From Aquanectria penicillioides (lineage: Eukaryota; Ascomycota; Sordariomycetes; Hypocreales; Nectriaceae), in NCBI GenBank assembly GCA_003415625.1, contig PYIU01000003.1:5456001-5520000 (forward strand): a stretch of DNA of 64,000 bases. Reading direction: 5' to 3'. Made by a program: the position numbers and the translations under genes. Shown one piece after another: positions 1 to 13,100 of the stretch. The notes below the pieces were generated by a model that saw only the letters and a list, made by a program, of their open reading frames with translations, had not been told where the DNA came from and did not search any database. The number at the start of each line of letters is the position of its first letter. Position 1 is the stretch's first letter.

Positions 1-2355
1 GCAGCGAGGTAGCTGGTTTGATCGACAGACGTGCATGGACAGCATCCCATGTCAAACAGAGCCTCAACAACCCCCAACAAACGCTGGTAGAGAACAAAAC
101 ACACACACCAGAGTACACAATTTTCGTCGAATACTTCAACTGGACTCAGCGGGTCTGCCCCGTGAACCGATGGCGTTACGCGAACGCCATGTTCCAGTAC
201 AGCTGCTGGAATACCCACACAACATCCAAATTCATCGTCATCCACACCCATGCCTGGGTGCAAGAAGCAACTCTCGTATCATCCCCCACATCCGTCCGGC
301 CCCGGATGAGGACGATTAAGCCTCAGTGCCGCAGCCGAGCTCGTTACTTAGGTCATCCCTTGCCAAGGGACGGCAAGGGCTGGGTGTAGTCAGGCATCTC
401 GCAGGGTGAGACAAGATGCAAAGTCCAGATTTCTACTCTGAGACTAACAAAGCCATGGAATTTACTTTGCCATTCTGAGATTCTGGCACAGAGGCTTAAA
501 CACGGAGATGTAAGGAATAAGACATGTCTGTCAGCTCTCCCCTTTCCCAAAACAGTGCCTATCCGCTCTTCTGGGTTGACAATACCTTGTGTTTACAATG
601 CAGGTGCCAAAATATCGCATCTGCAATCGCAACTGATCTCTTAGTTATCTCTCGTGTGTCTAAATGAGCTCCTGCATGCTCGAGACACTCATCCCAGCAA
701 CATCCTTGTTTCAACCCTGCACAGTAGCACACGAGCGTCAGGTGAGATATGTACCACAGAGCATACTTTGGTACTCGTCATTCTGTTAGACCTGTAACTC
801 TCCTATCGGATCCGCAACGGCACATTCAGCAACTTTTACTAAATAGTGCGGGTGAGCCGCACGCCTCCTCCGTGAAGCACATCATCCTTCCCCTGGATAA
901 GTGCCAATAGTAGAAGAGGGCTTTCATAGTTCCAAGGAAGAACACAATGGGGCGTTCATTAGTGCAAATCAAATGGGATGAACTCCCTTGAGATATCGAA
1001 TATGAACTCCACTGATTCATTGCATTTTCGACGCTTACGGCTGTGCTTGTCCTTTCCAAGCGGGCACTCATAATACAGGGACCCGGCGAGATCCCCAAGT
1101 ACCCTATTTCGTCCTCCGGTTTTGGCGCTGTGTCTCGGACCGTATGTCTGGTCTGAGGGGCATGAGTCTTGCATTCAGACTCCCGCCTTCGTCTCCGTCT
1201 ACCTCTGATGACGTCGATACCCTAGTCGATGGTGAGCTCCCATGTCGTCCGCCCAAATCTTCAGAAGCAATACTATGATCTATCAGGTGATTATGACACT
1301 AATATACCGATGACACGCCCCTTGCGTAAGACCTCGCATAGCCGGGATAGCTTCTCCCACTAATGACGGGCCTTGGGGTGGTAGTGACGATAGTGGTGAT
1401 GACATGGTAGGGCTATCTGAACAACCATCACAGTGCCCATTGTTTCTTAGCTCATCTTGGTATAGTCCCGTTGATGGCACATGTCAACCACTCACTTTAT
1501 TCGCAAAGTGTCAATGGCAAGTGGGGGGCGGAATTCGGATATCTCAATTGGGCTGGCTGCAGAGGCGTCGGCAATGTTAAACCTTGTAATCAGACTAACG
1601 CTTCAGCCCCGAGACATTCAACGTTGAGCCCCAAATACCCCCTCATTCTTCAATATGGCCAGGTCTCGATTAAGCTTTCTTAATTTCGAAGGCAACAGGC
1701 GCATAGCCTCAGATTCCCCTTCAACGTAGCCAACCAGCATCTGAAAGTCAATCGGAGAGGTTGCGGCGAACAAACCTCAATATGCAAGCCTCTTGAGAAA
1801 TACCGACCTCAAGGGGGCTGCTTATGCTTTAGATCTGGATTCGAAGGTATTGTGAGCCATTCCCAAATGTGTCTTATTAAACGCCCCGTAAAGGCCGGAG
1901 GTGGCTTTGGTCTGGGCCAGTGTCGACTTCGCAATTGAGGCGTGCTCACCTTGTTTAGTGACATTCAAGCGCACCCCCTCATTGCTTGTCAAGGGCCTCG
2001 TGGATGTATTCCAAAGGAATACACACCGGCATACTCCAATTCTGGAAATTAACGCAGGAGCACCCGACGGGCCCAAGTTCACCGTCTACCATTAATGGTG
2101 TCATGGGTGAGGGCAATGGGTCACGACCATGAAGGATCCATTGTGCATCCTGGCAGTTACACTGCCGTACACCGAGAAGTGGAGGAGATGCCGTATCTTG
2201 TACATCCACGTCTCTAACACACACACCCTAGCTTGATGGAAGGCCTCAATCGACTAGTCTTCTTGCCTCCACCCTTCCCGTGGGTAGTGAATGTGATGGG
2301 GTGATGACGACCTGAGTAACCGAGCAAATGCCGCATTCACACCTCCCTTGCGAAG
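1..2355. other. Region without a firm gene
   Basis: I see no convincing gene here. The best candidate is an open frame at 35-319 on the plus strand that ends in an acidic tail (PDEDD). It could be the last exon of a gene that begins left of the window, but no domain is recognisable and an overlapping frame is also open. The rest, including 400-2300, holds only short overlapping frames with no conserved motif. The last part is presumably the promoter of the aquaporin gene. Confidence 0.5.
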
Positions 2356-2365
2356 ATATATATTT
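2356..2365 (+). promoter_or_regulatory. TATA-like element of the aquaporin gene
   Basis: An ATATATATTT stretch lies about 120 bp upstream of the aquaporin ATG and is followed by a CT-rich leader (2366-2410). This is a common fungal core-promoter layout. The role is inferred from position only. Confidence 0.4.
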
Positions 2366-2481
2366 CATTCATACCTCCTCGACCAGCTTCAATTCCTCAT
2401 CCATCATTATCTGAGATCATTAAGTACTGACAGCTTGCTCAAACCTCGCTTTCTCTTTAAACGTAACATTGTCTCACCAAC

Positions 2482-3470
2482 ATGAGTTCGCCTCTGGCAT
2501 CTCCCATCAGCCCGGTGACCGCCGATGAGCGCAGACATCCTATCCCCAATCCAGTGAGGAACCTGCTGGTTGTATTGCTTGGAGAGTTCTGCGGAACCTT
2601 CATGTTCCTTCTCCTCTCTTTCGTCGGCACCCAAACAGCTCTCCTCACAAACAACCCCACAGACCCAGACGCACCTCTCCAACCATTCAGTCTCCTTTAC
2701 ATTGCCGCTTCCTTTGGTACCGCCCTTGCGGTCAATGTCTGGATTTTCTACCGAGTTTCTGGTGGGATGTTTAACCCAGCGGTAAGAGATAGTCTCTGTG
2801 TTATGATCCTGATGTGATCCTTATGTCTGAGTCTTAGGTCACTTTGGGGCTAGTACTTGTCGGTGCTGTCAAACCTCTCTGCGGTCTTTGCATTGTTCCC
2901 ACCCAAATAGTTGCTGGTATTGCTGCCGCCGCCGTCACCGACGGTCTCCTTCCCGGTCCCCTTGGTGTTGCCAATACACTAGGAGGGGGCGCTAGCCGAG
3001 CTCAAGGCCTCTTTATTGAGATGTTCTTCACAGCTCAGCTCGTCTTGACTGTGTATTTTCTGGCTGTCGAGAAACATCGCGCCACGTTTCTTGCTCCCAT
3101 TGGCATTGGTATTTCTGTCTTCATTGCCCATCTTGCCGCGACGAACTGGACTGGAACTTCCATCAACCCTGCCCGGTCGTTTGGTCCAGCTGTCATTGTT
3201 GGTTTTACCAACTACCATTGGATCTACTGGCTTGGTCCTTTCATGGGTTCTGGTTTGGCCTATGTGATCTACACTGGATTCAAATGGCTGGAGTACCAGG
3301 ACGCCAACCCTGGCCAAGATGCCGACGATCTTGAGAGAGGACAAAAAATTACCATCCGTCCCAGCGAGAAGGCTTCCCTTAGCACCCACATAGATGATAT
3401 TTCCAAGGCCAAGAAGCCTCTCGTCAGGAACGACAGCATGGTTGAGGGCCAGATGAGTCCCACTCTGTAG
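2482..3470 (+). CDS. Orthodox aquaporin (water channel, AQY1-like), two exons
   Basis: Membrane channel of the MIP family that passes water across the plasma membrane or an internal membrane. Exons 2482-2781 and 2838-3470, with a 56-bp intron (GTAAGA..TTAG), give 310 residues. Six hydrophobic helices are visible. The two pore motifs are NPA at residues 98-100 and NPARSFGPA from residue 210, with the selectivity-filter Arg following the second NPA. Helix 1 carries GEFCGTFMFL, close to yeast Aqy1, and helix 5 has a His (FIAHLA). Both features are typical of orthodox water channels rather than glycerol facilitators. The cytosolic C-tail is charged and Ser/Lys-rich. The start is the first ATG after the leader. 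The substrate call rests on filter residues, so glycerol transport is not excluded. It converges with the next gene across 265 bp. Confidence 0.92.
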
Positions 3471-3735
3471 GGCGGTACTGCAAGAAGGCTTTGGTCAGTC
3501 GAATGCTTTGCAAAAGCCATGACCTTAGGCACAAAGAGTGAGTTAAAACCTAATGGCCTAGTATAAAAGAGGGTAATCTGGTGATCAGCACGTCAGAAAT
3601 TGGTATCCTCCGCGAGTTGAGAGTGGTCGGCGATCTAAGTAGGGCAGGAGAGTGTGTTTGGCTTTCTGATGTAATATTACGACACTGCCTTGAAGCGTGA
3701 TTTATGATCTGTACTTTTAATATCTTATATCGCTA

Positions 3736-4281
3736 CTAATCGTCTTCATTTTGTCCTGCCATGAGCCCGAAGCCTGATTCATAGTCTGCTCGTCGATCCA
3801 CGGGCGCCGTCACTCTCCACATCGCCTTCGCACCAGTCCAAAATGCCCAGCCCACCAAGAAAAGAAGATAGAATACGCCAAAGACATATAGGCCGTCTGC
3901 CACGATGGCACCGATGAGGCCAGTTCGGTAAAGGACCCCCAAGGCCTTGCTTAGTGGCCCTGTGGTCAAGACGTCGATGAAAATAAAACCAATTGCAACA
4001 AATAGGTCGAGGAGCCAAAGGGCGCACAGCACCAGCAAGACCATTGATCCGTTTCGTGTGTCGTAGAAGAATTCATGCCAAGGGATTGTTCGGGAGGTAG
4101 TGGCTGGAAAGTAATAGGCCATTTTAAAGAAAAGGAAGGCCTCTAGACTGAGCGCAACGAAGGCGAGCGGGATTGACCACCCGATGACAAGTATCCGAAG
4201 GTTGAAGCCCGTGACGATGGCGAAGAGGAGGGCCCAGGCGCCGAAACCCATGACCTTCTGGTTATCGCTGAGGTTCGCCAT
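3736..4281 (-). CDS. Four-helix membrane protein of unknown function
   Basis: Single-exon frame of 181 residues, starting MANLSDNQKV. Four hydrophobic segments lie at about residues 11-30, 33-55, 78-105 and 120-150. They are separated by short polar loops, and the protein ends in an acidic tail (NEDD). The length and spacing resemble small fungal four-TM (MARVEL-like) membrane proteins, but no signature motif is present, so no function is assigned. The hydrophobic periodicity, an in-frame stop just downstream and 3' ends facing the aquaporin gene support a real gene. Confidence 0.75.
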   Translation of the reverse strand: MANLSDNQKVMGFGAWALLFAIVTGFNLRILVIGWSIPLAFVALSLEAFLFFKMAYYFPATTSRTIPWHEFFYDTRNGSMVLLVLCALWLLDLFVAIGFIFIDVLTTGPLSKALGVLYRTGLIGAIVADGLYVFGVFYLLFLVGWAFWTGAKAMWRVTAPVDRRADYESGFGLMAGQNEDD

Positions 4282-4935
4282 TATTGAGACTTGGATATTT
4301 CTTGGGTTGTGTTGTTCAGGAGACGATCTGACGAGCCGTGGGGATTGTTGTTCGACATGAGATCCCTGGAGGTTTTGCCGCTAAACTGCATTTGGCACAA
4401 GGTGGTATCGAAGCGATTTACCCACTATCCATGGTTCTTGGCGTTCTACTTCCGGTGGTTTTATCAACTGAGAAACCTCAAGGCAAATAATTGTAGGCGA
4501 AAGAAAATTTCTGTAGAGATATGATAAGAGGCAACGAATGATATAGAATGACCATGAATAATTTGCGCAGTGCTATGGTTACTAAGAATAATCAAGGAGA
4601 AGGCAATGGCCCCAACCATATATCCACAAGACTGCAATGGCTATTACAAGGAAGCAACCGATTTCCGCGCGTCGGAAGCAGTTAAATTATAGAAGTACGG
4701 CGATGGTTACATGTTAAAATTTAATAAGGGTAGATGATTATATCTCAATATCGGTCATCCAAGTGTCATAAAGGCTACCTAATTAAGTACCGTTGTGCTC
4801 ATCTTGCCCGGTTCCTTGAATCACCGGTACACGCAAATTCAAGTGATAAGAAAGAGAGATACTTCAGACTAGGGTATTTAGTTTCCGAATAATAACGGGA
4901 TGAGAGCTGGGTCATCCGATGCAGCCCATGGTTTC
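4282..4935. other. Intergenic, AT-rich
   Basis: About 650 bp between the start of the four-helix protein and the stop of the sugar porter, both on the minus strand. It should hold the promoter of the former and the 3' end of the latter. It is AT-rich around 4500-4800 and no open frame of interest is present. Confidence 0.6.
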
Positions 4936-6755
4936 TCACGCTCCTTGGACATGGACAACGTCTCCGTATTGGTTGACAGTCAAAGCTGTCTTCTTGGTAG
5001 ATATCTTGACAGGATTCTTGTCCGAGAAGATTTCATCAAGTTCTTCGAGCTGTTTGAATCACTAGTCAGTATGCAGCTCACTAGTTGATAAGAGGGGAAG
5101 TAGTAGCTTACAGTGCGGCCCTTGGTCTCGGGAATGACGAAATAAACGACGGCAACCTGAACAGCATCCCAGATAATGAAGATAATGTAGGTTTTCCAGC
5201 CAATCTTTTCCATAGATACCGGCCAAGCGAATTGGTTCAGAAGACCAGCAGCATTGACTGCCAAGGAGGAGAACGCCATGCCCTTAGCTCGCATCTCAAA
5301 AGAAAGAACTTCGACAGGGTACAGGGCCTGAAGCGGTGTGATACCGACAGAGTAGATTGCACCGAAAATGAAAATCATGGCCAAAGCTGCCTTGGAAGCG
5401 CCGTGGTTCGAGTAGATCGGGTCACCATCTGCATCATCACCGACGTACGACTTGGCGAAGACAGAGGTTGCAATGCACATTCCCATCCACACCACGGTAC
5501 ATCCCGTGAAGGAAAAGAGAAGAAGAGGGCGTCGACCGATCTTGTCAACCAAAAAGGCACCTACAATAGCAAACAAGAACTGCTGGCAATTGTTGATAAG
5601 TGTGATGTTGGCCTGGGCGATCATTCCAGTGTAGCCAGCAGTGTCGAGAACGGACCCAAGGAAGTATGACAAGACGGCGTTACCAGCCCACTGACCGAAG
5701 ATGGAGACGATAAGGTTACATGAGAGACGATACACGGCCGCTCGGTTGCGGAACAGTGCTCGATAATCCCACCAACGCTTATCGGCGCCATCCATGTCCA
5801 GGTATTCTTCATACTCGTCGAGCTGGAGTTTGACCCAGGCGGAATCGACGTTTCCTTCACCGTGATACTTGGCAAGAACCTCCTTGGCCTTTTCCTTCTT
5901 ATTATTGACATAGAGCCAACGAGGAGATTCGGGGAGAAACATGCATAGGCAGACGATCAAACCAGAGAACAAGGCCTGAAGCCAGGTGATGAGGCGCCAG
6001 GAGTAATCTCCACCAGTATTGAGTCCACCTCGTGCCGAACCAGCTGAGATGATCGAACCGCTAAACCACAGAGTGTTGTACATGGCTAAGATAAATCAAT
6101 TAGCACACACGACTTTGAGAGACAGACCAATGCTCTTACCTCCAACAACACCGCGGAATGCAGGGTGGTTAATCTCGATGACGTACATGGGGCCAGCCGA
6201 GGCCGCAATTGACACACCGAAGCCGAGGAGGAATCGGCCACCCATAAACTGGCCCATGGCGTTGGAGGTGCCCTGAATAATGGTACCAATAATAATGATC
6301 ATGGCACCAATGAACATGCCCCATCGTCGACCCAGGCCGTCAATGGAGGGACCGACAAATGGCAAGGCGACAATGCCACCAATCTGGTACATGGAAGAGA
6401 CAATACCGGCCCAAAGACCATCATTGTCGACGGAGTACTTTTCTTTGAACCATTTGTTCTGGAGCAAGTTGTTGATGAGGGAACCATCGTAACCGTTCAT
6501 GGTACTACAGAAAAATCCAACGATCGAGAAAGCGTAAAGCAAGATCTGGGCTCGCGACCAAGCATTCGGCGGCTCCTTGAGCATGGCCTCGTTGAAGGCC
6601 TCATTGCCGTGAACGACATGGACCTTGACATCCTTCTACAGATTGAATTAGTGCTTAGAAAATCATCTTCGGTAACATAACATCGTTAAAATACATACCT
6701 TCTCGTCAATATCCTGAATCGGGTCGATGCCCTTCTGGTCAATATTGTCAGCCAT
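4936..6755 (-). CDS. MFS sugar porter (lactose permease/hexose transporter type), four exons
   Basis: Plasma-membrane proton-coupled sugar transporter of the MFS sugar porter family. Exons on the minus strand are 6755-6699, 6635-6140, 6085-5112 and 5049-4936. The introns are 63, 54 and 62 bp, all GT..AG. The sum is 1641 nt, or 546 residues. The N-terminus MADNIDQKGIDP is cytosolic. Family signatures are present in order: GYDGSL in helix 1, GLGRRWG after helix 2, PESPRWLY after helix 6, DKIGRRP after helix 8 and PETKGRT after helix 12, so about twelve helices are expected. The NGYDGSLIN signature in helix 1 is like that of fungal Lac12/cellodextrin-type porters. The exact sugar cannot be told from sequence. 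It is isolated, without catabolic neighbours. Confidence 0.95.
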
Positions 6756-9700
6756 GGCTGCGAGCGAGGCCGGTAAAGCGCAATCGGGTGTGTGGTTGTG
6801 TTGATTGACGGGAGGTCGAAAAAGTATCAATACACCTGGCCAATTGGAGAGAGAGGCAGCGCGAGAGAGATTGGAGCACAGTGCTGGAAGTAGCTCTGAG
6901 TGACAAAGAGAAAAAAAAAGGTTTGCTGGGGAGAGGCGAGTATATGTATTAGTAGCTGGAATCCGTGAAACTCTGGATGTGGTTCAAAATGGACGTTGAG
7001 ACGGAGATCAGTTCCGTCGACCATTGAGCCACAAAGATTCAAGAGTTCGGGTTGCAGTACGCGACCTAGTCGAGAAGCCAAATCGGGACTCAATGTGATG
7101 CTAGAAGGAGCATCAACCTGTGCACCGTTGACGGGAGTTCGGAAGGCAACGCCGTCTGGTCGGCTATTTGGAATCGTCCCCGCGCCACCACAAGGATCCC
7201 CGGCAGCAGACACCCGGCAGATCAAGCCAGTTGGGGTAGGTTCATCAGGGGCTAGTAGCACTGTACAAACCGCTTGGCCTATTAGATGACTCTTTTGTAG
7301 GATTCTACCCCTTGGTTGGGTATTTTGTTACTTAACAGGGTACAGGTGGAACGTGGTTGTGGGCAATGTACTAGGTATTGAGGACAGCCAGGGAAACAAA
7401 GTCAGTACTTCTCATTATTCAGTCTTCGAGGATGGTGCCGGCTTCTGTTGACTCTGGTTGACAGAGGGTGATGTTTGCCAACACGAGCCTCAGCCCAAAA
7501 AGGTTCTCTTGTCGCACCTCCTTGAGAGACTACAGCGGTGGCTGCGACCTAGTGTGCACATGTTCTTGTGCAGACTCGAAATTTAACTTGAGCCACAAGA
7601 CCTTCAGAGTGGTCAAGACGAAATTACAAGCTCGTGCAGTGAACTCACATGATGGGAACCAGGCATCCCACCCCGGCAAACTCATGCCGTGGAGGGAAGT
7701 GGGAATTTGATGAATTGGTAACTCGAGCTGCACGGGCCGTGCTCCTCAAATGGGGTCGGAGGCGCACGTTCCGGAGTCTGGGATGCCCAATTCGGCAACA
7801 TCACCGGGTCACTCTGGTTCAAAAAATGCCATTTACAGCCCGGCAACTGTCCACAACCCAGGAGGGCATCGGATGATTAGCAGTGCGATCATTCGAAATA
7901 GTGAGAATTTCCACGGAGAGCTCCTTGGGGTCACTCAAAGGGAAGCAAGGGGCCTTGAAAATGCACAGTACGGTCGCTCGTCGCGCCCTTACATCGTTGT
8001 TAGTCTACCCCGGCTGTCACATCCAAGAGGATTCCCGATGTGCTGCATTGGTAGTCTATTTAGCACAAAATCAATCGTGAGAGGCATCTAGATAAACTCA
8101 ATCAGCCTCATACCTGCTGTTTTCCTGCCAATATATCGTCGATCAACTCCAACTTTTGCAATCCTGCAACTCAAGGGCCCCCTGATGCTCTGCATCATCC
8201 CGACCCACGAGTCTATTTAGTGAGTGGAGTAGGATCAAGGAACCCCGCAAAGCAACTTTGGGGTATGGATCTGGAGTTAGCTTCATCAGCGGCATCTTTG
8301 AGACTTGAAGAGTCGGTGGCAGAGGAGCTAGTCTCGTTTATCGGTTTATCGGAGGTTCATCACCACTAGTCGGGCATGTGGAGAACCATTCAGGGACCAC
8401 CAATCGATCAGTAGGGCAGTCAATACGGATTCATGGCTGGTTCAACTTTGGAAGCGCGCGGTAGTTGGCCAGCCCAGTGGTAACCGTCTACGGCCGGGTT
8501 CCCGACAACCCAGCTCTGGAGGAGGGTGATGCTTCGTCGCCTTGGCATGATATCGGCCCTACTCCGACGGCCCGCAATCGCGGTGAGCGTGAGCGTCAGA
8601 GGAGCGAATCAAGCACCCTGGCCACTTCCCCAGCCGTGCAATCTGAACGAGGGCACGAACTCGCAGTCACCAGTTTGCCGGTACATGACCCCGACAGAAG
8701 AAGCTGGCCTGGATATCCATCTGTACATTTTGACCGCCCTTGATCAAGTGATTCCCAACTGCGTTCTGGGTACTTCCGTGCATGAGAGTGAGCACGTCCG
8801 ACCAAGGGTGGTTCGCATGAGACCCGTCAGTCCATGAAAGGGCATTCCAATTCTGTAAACGATATGCACAAAGCTCTAGAGCTCGCCAAATGACAGTTAA
8901 CAAGGATAGAGTAGGGAATCAACCTCGTGGTGCGGTGGCCCCCAATATCCGTCGGCTGGAGCGGGTCTTGTCCCGACGCCCTTGGATGGTTTGTTGCCCG
9001 TCTGGTGGCTCATGTTTGAGCTGTTGGAAGCCCATAGTGAAACCATCGCGTGGCCATGCCATGGTTAGACTCGGAATCCAATATCATTGGCACAATCAGT
9101 TTCTAGATTTCCACGCCTGCCCATCCTGATCATTGTGGACGCTTAAAAGCTTAGCTCAAAGCCAAGGATGTCCCATTCAGGTGGACAGAAGCAAAACGAA
9201 GGGAAATCGGCCCTGCCATTGCCCATAATCACCAATTGCCGGCATGTTTCCCAGGCCCAGACCATGAGTTCCTTGTCTAACAATCCCTCGAGAACATGGA
9301 TATGCCCGTCGAGACCATGTGTTCCTTGTCACCGAGGAAAACACGTGGAAACCAGTTGGTGTCACTCAAACTGCGGCGTGGCGCAACAGCCATGGCCTTG
9401 ACTTGTAGAGCTGAAACCTGGCTACATCTTGGGGCTTGACTCAATGCGGCACGCGACCAACAGACACTGAACGCCGGTGCCCATACAAAATTGATGAACA
9501 GCATTCTCCTTGGGGCTGGTCATACCATCCGCCGGTCCTTGGCCGATGGCGAGGAGAGAACCGGAGAATCGGCTAACCCACCAGTAACCGAGAACAAATA
9601 CTACGGAAGGAAGCATCCGTCGATGGAGAAGACCAGTCCCGGTCAGGATGCAGAAGAAAAGTACGTCTCGAAGCCGCTTGGTCTTGATGACTGTGCTACT

Positions 9701-10535
9701 GTACCCTGCCACCTGAAAATGATCTGCTGTAGGCGTTGTTGGCGTGCCTACCTAGGCAGACTAGACCGTGGGGAAAACTGGGGAGGTCATTGCGCCTTCC
9801 TTCCAAGATTGGAAATCGGCTCGACACGTGATGAGACATACATACTTGCGCACGAGTGCTTGTTTAGCGATGTACCTGCCGAATTGTACGATATGATACG
9901 GATATTGGTAAATTATTTCCACTATCTTAATTCCTAAAACCTCGTCGACATATACTACCTGAGTTTCACACGATGGCCATATTATGTCCTTGAGAATACA
10001 TAACAAGAGCCCAGAACACAGCCTGCTTTTTCTAGCGCTGAGACCAACCCCCACATACATCCGTTCGGCCTTTTTACTGGCACCAATCTCACCAGCGGCG
10101 TCAAGACTTGGACCTCGGCTGTGTCCATTGACGGGAGGCAAGATGTGGAACAGGACAAACCTGGGGCACCTGGCATGCGCAACGGCTGTCATTTTCATAT
10201 GATCCCGGCATGGTTTCCTTTTTCAACGAGTAGACTCAAGGGCGTCGTCAAACAAGCAGATATTTACTTTCAGTAGCTGCTAGCGACCTCGCGCCGCATC
10301 CACACACACTCACTCACTCGCCTGGTTAAGACCGGAGCTGGGTTGGCGCCTGAAGCGTCCGCGTTCCCCCGAGTGGGGCGGCCCTGATCTTTGACGCACG
10401 CGGGGCATTACCTAAGGCTCGTCTCTGACGACCTTTCGGGTTTGCCATCCTAGCACAATTTCTCTCACGAGACCAGACCGAGTTCCAAGACCGAGATTGA
10501 GACCGAGAGTCTGTAACTGAGATCGAGCCGGAGAG
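6756..10535. other. Gene-poor interval of 3.8 kb
   Basis: No gene could be supported. Short frames occur on both strands (for example 8465-8743 plus, 9491-9937 plus, 6827-7261 minus), but they overlap one another, lack conserved motifs and do not join through good splice sites. The first few hundred bases are the sugar-porter promoter and leader, with an A-run at 6910-6919. The last 300 bp, with CACACACTCACTCACTC at about 10300-10320, precede the Zn2Cys6 gene. Confidence 0.55.
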
Positions 10536-10541
10536 ACGCCT

Positions 10542-13100
10542 GTGGCCCAACATGTCGTCGGTCAAGGCACTAAGAAGAGCGCCTTCTCGTGCGAGCCGTG
10601 CCGTAGACGCAAGGTGGATCCATCCTCACCTCACCTCACCTCAACCTGCCTTTTGCGCTGGTCGCCGCTTTGCTTGTTCTTTTGTACCCTTGCTGACTCC
10701 TTTCCAGGTCAAGTGCGGTGGTGAGCAGCCTATCTGCAATCGATGCTCTGCTAGGAAGGACGATTGTGTATACAAACTGTGCGACTCACTCTTCTTGATA
10801 CCTTTCCAGATATTGCTGCCTCGTCTTGTCCTGCTGCCATTCCCATGCTCATACTCATGCCCATGTGTGCTTCGCATTATTTTGTTCATGTACTCACGAA
10901 TCGCAGCAACCCAACTCTCTCCTACACTCAACGTCTTGAGGAGCGCATCAAGGAGCTAGAGGATCAGCTCGCAGCCGCCAAGTCTGCGCCTCCATCCATA
11001 GCAGCCTCAACTCATTCAAGCCCTGGCGTGTTCAATGGTCAAGATCATCACCGTAATAGCTCCCATATCGATGAACATGGGATGACTCGAAGCTTTATGG
11101 GTCTGAAGATTGACGACAAAGGAGGCATCACCTACCATGGACCAACTAGTCTCTTCCATCTCCCCAGCGAGCGAGACTCATCTCCGAGCGAATTGCTCGC
11201 TTCAGTTGACACAGATGCCCACAGGAGAGAGCGCCTAGTTACCAATGCTTGGCACCAGCGCGCAATGGAAAATCTTTCAGACATTCCTGTGAGCATTTGA
11301 CACCCTGCCTCCGGCCAGTGACTCATGAACTCATCTCTTAATAGGAACCTTTCCAATATCTCCTAAATGTGCACTGGTGTTGGATCCAGCCTCTGTTTAA
11401 TTTTATATACAGACCTGCCTTCACCCGTATGCCTCGACTTGCTGAACGTCTACTCATCAGGAGATCTAACATAGTGTAGGTGACATGCAGTCGATGGGAC
11501 CGTGCTACTCGCACACGCTTCTAAACGCAATACTCTCTCACTCGATTCGTTGGGGTAAGAGCGATCCCTCGACAAAACGACTTCTCGACCAATCCTATGA
11601 TGGTGGTGCCGTTTTTGCGAAGCATGCCCGTAGCATGCTCTTTGACGAACTAAGCCGAGGCGTTAGCACCATTCCGACTGTTCAGACGCTATTACTCCTC
11701 AGTGCACAAGAATGCGGCCACGGAAATACAACTCAGGCATGGATTTATAGTGGCCTCGCGTTTCGCTTGATTGACCATTTGGGTATCTGTGTCGACGGTC
11801 AGAGATATCCCGGTTCGGTTCATCTATCTGACGAGGAGGTTGAGATCCGGCACCGACTTTTCTGGGGCTGTTACTTCTGGGACAAAATGATTAGTCTCTA
11901 CTTGGGCCGCTCTCCATCATTGCAGCATTCCTCCGTTTCTCCGCCACAAATCATGTGTAGGTACTAGCAGCGCGATTTCATCAACTCGCTAACGAGGTTT
12001 AGTGGATGACTCTGCCGAGAACGAGCTCTGGGTGCCATTTGATTCACCTCATGGGGCTGATTGGAAGTATCCTCCTGCAACAGCTCATTCGACCTCCTGT
12101 TTCATGAGTACATGCCGGCTTTCTGTCATTTTCAACGAAATTCTGATCCACATGTATGATCCGTTGCTGCAAAACACTGAGGCTGAAATGCAAGAGTGCT
12201 TGCAGCATCAAGATCCAGCATTGCGACTGTGGTGGGATCAACTTCCTCCCCATTTGAAGATTGATCCGCTAGCACTACCAGCCCTGGCACCACCTTCACA
12301 TATCGTTACTATGAAGTGAGTAATACCCGTGGCATTATACTCCAATGATCGAGATGCTTATGTATCCAATAGTGCTCTGTATCACACATTCAGGATTCTC
12401 CTATTTAGACCTATGCTTTCTCGACAAGTACACCCAGAGGATGAAGGCCCGCACCCTATGCAAAACCATCTTGTGGAATGCGTCACCTCGGCTACATCCA
12501 TCATTGCCATATTTGACCTATTTTGCCGAACATTTACTATCAATCACTGCGTTCTGTCGCTATCCTACAGTCTATACATCGCAGCGACGATTTTCCTCTT
12601 GCAGGTGCAGGCGTCTCCTGAGGATCAACAAGCGCTTCGAAAGCTAAGCTTCTGCATTCAAGCACTGCATCAAGCAAAATTCGTCAACCCAGGTCCGCTA
12701 CCAATGCTCATTATTTTAACATTGTGCTAACAACCCCATAGTCATTTCGAGCGCCTTGTCTTTGATTACCCGCGAGGTTTCAACGCTTGGCATCAATCTG
12801 GGGGGCCTGAGCCAACCTCAGTCACAACAACCACAGTCTCAGCAGCAACAAACTCCCTCAACTCCGACTGTGCCTACTGACGTTCCTCTGTCCGAGTCCA
12901 TGTACCCGGCACCACTCAATGCACCTCCCCAGCAAGCTCCGTACGAACCCGACCAACTATTTCAGACCCCATGGGTTGACAATTTCGGCCATTCCATGAA
13001 TGTAGACCGAGGTGTCTTTGAAGCGATGTCATCTTTCGAGCCGCTAAGCGTTCGAGTTGGTGCAATCCACGAATCAGGCAATCAGGGAGCTTTCGAATAA
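10542..13100 (+). CDS. Zn2Cys6 transcription factor with fungal-specific TF domain, eight exons; start codon out of frame
   Basis: Nuclear regulator. Exons: (10542)-10613, 10708-10778, 10907-11288, 11345-11426, 11480-11956, 12003-12315, 12373-12692, 12742-13100. The junctions restore family sequence and the sum is divisible by three (about 690 residues). The binuclear cluster CX2CX6CX6CX2CX6C spans exons 1-2 (CEPCRRRK, then KCGGEQPICNRC), followed by a linker and coiled coil (QRLEERIKELEDQLA). The middle domain has the family core FWGCYFWDKMISLYLGR, and the C-terminus is Gln/Pro-rich. The oddity is that the only nearby ATG (10552) is one base out of frame with the zinc cluster and a stop sits at 10518. 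The listed start is an in-frame GTG and is only nominal. One extra G near 10559-10562 would give MSSGQGTKKSAF. Target genes are unknown. Confidence 0.88.

Noticed and set aside
8465..8837. Overlapping plus-strand frames with moderately coding-like composition
   Set aside because: Two frames are equally open, neither joins to other exons through good splice sites, and no domain is visible.
9491..9937. 148-codon plus-strand frame in the gene-poor interval
   Set aside because: No conserved motif, and the start context and flanks are not gene-like. It overlaps minus-strand frames of equal quality.
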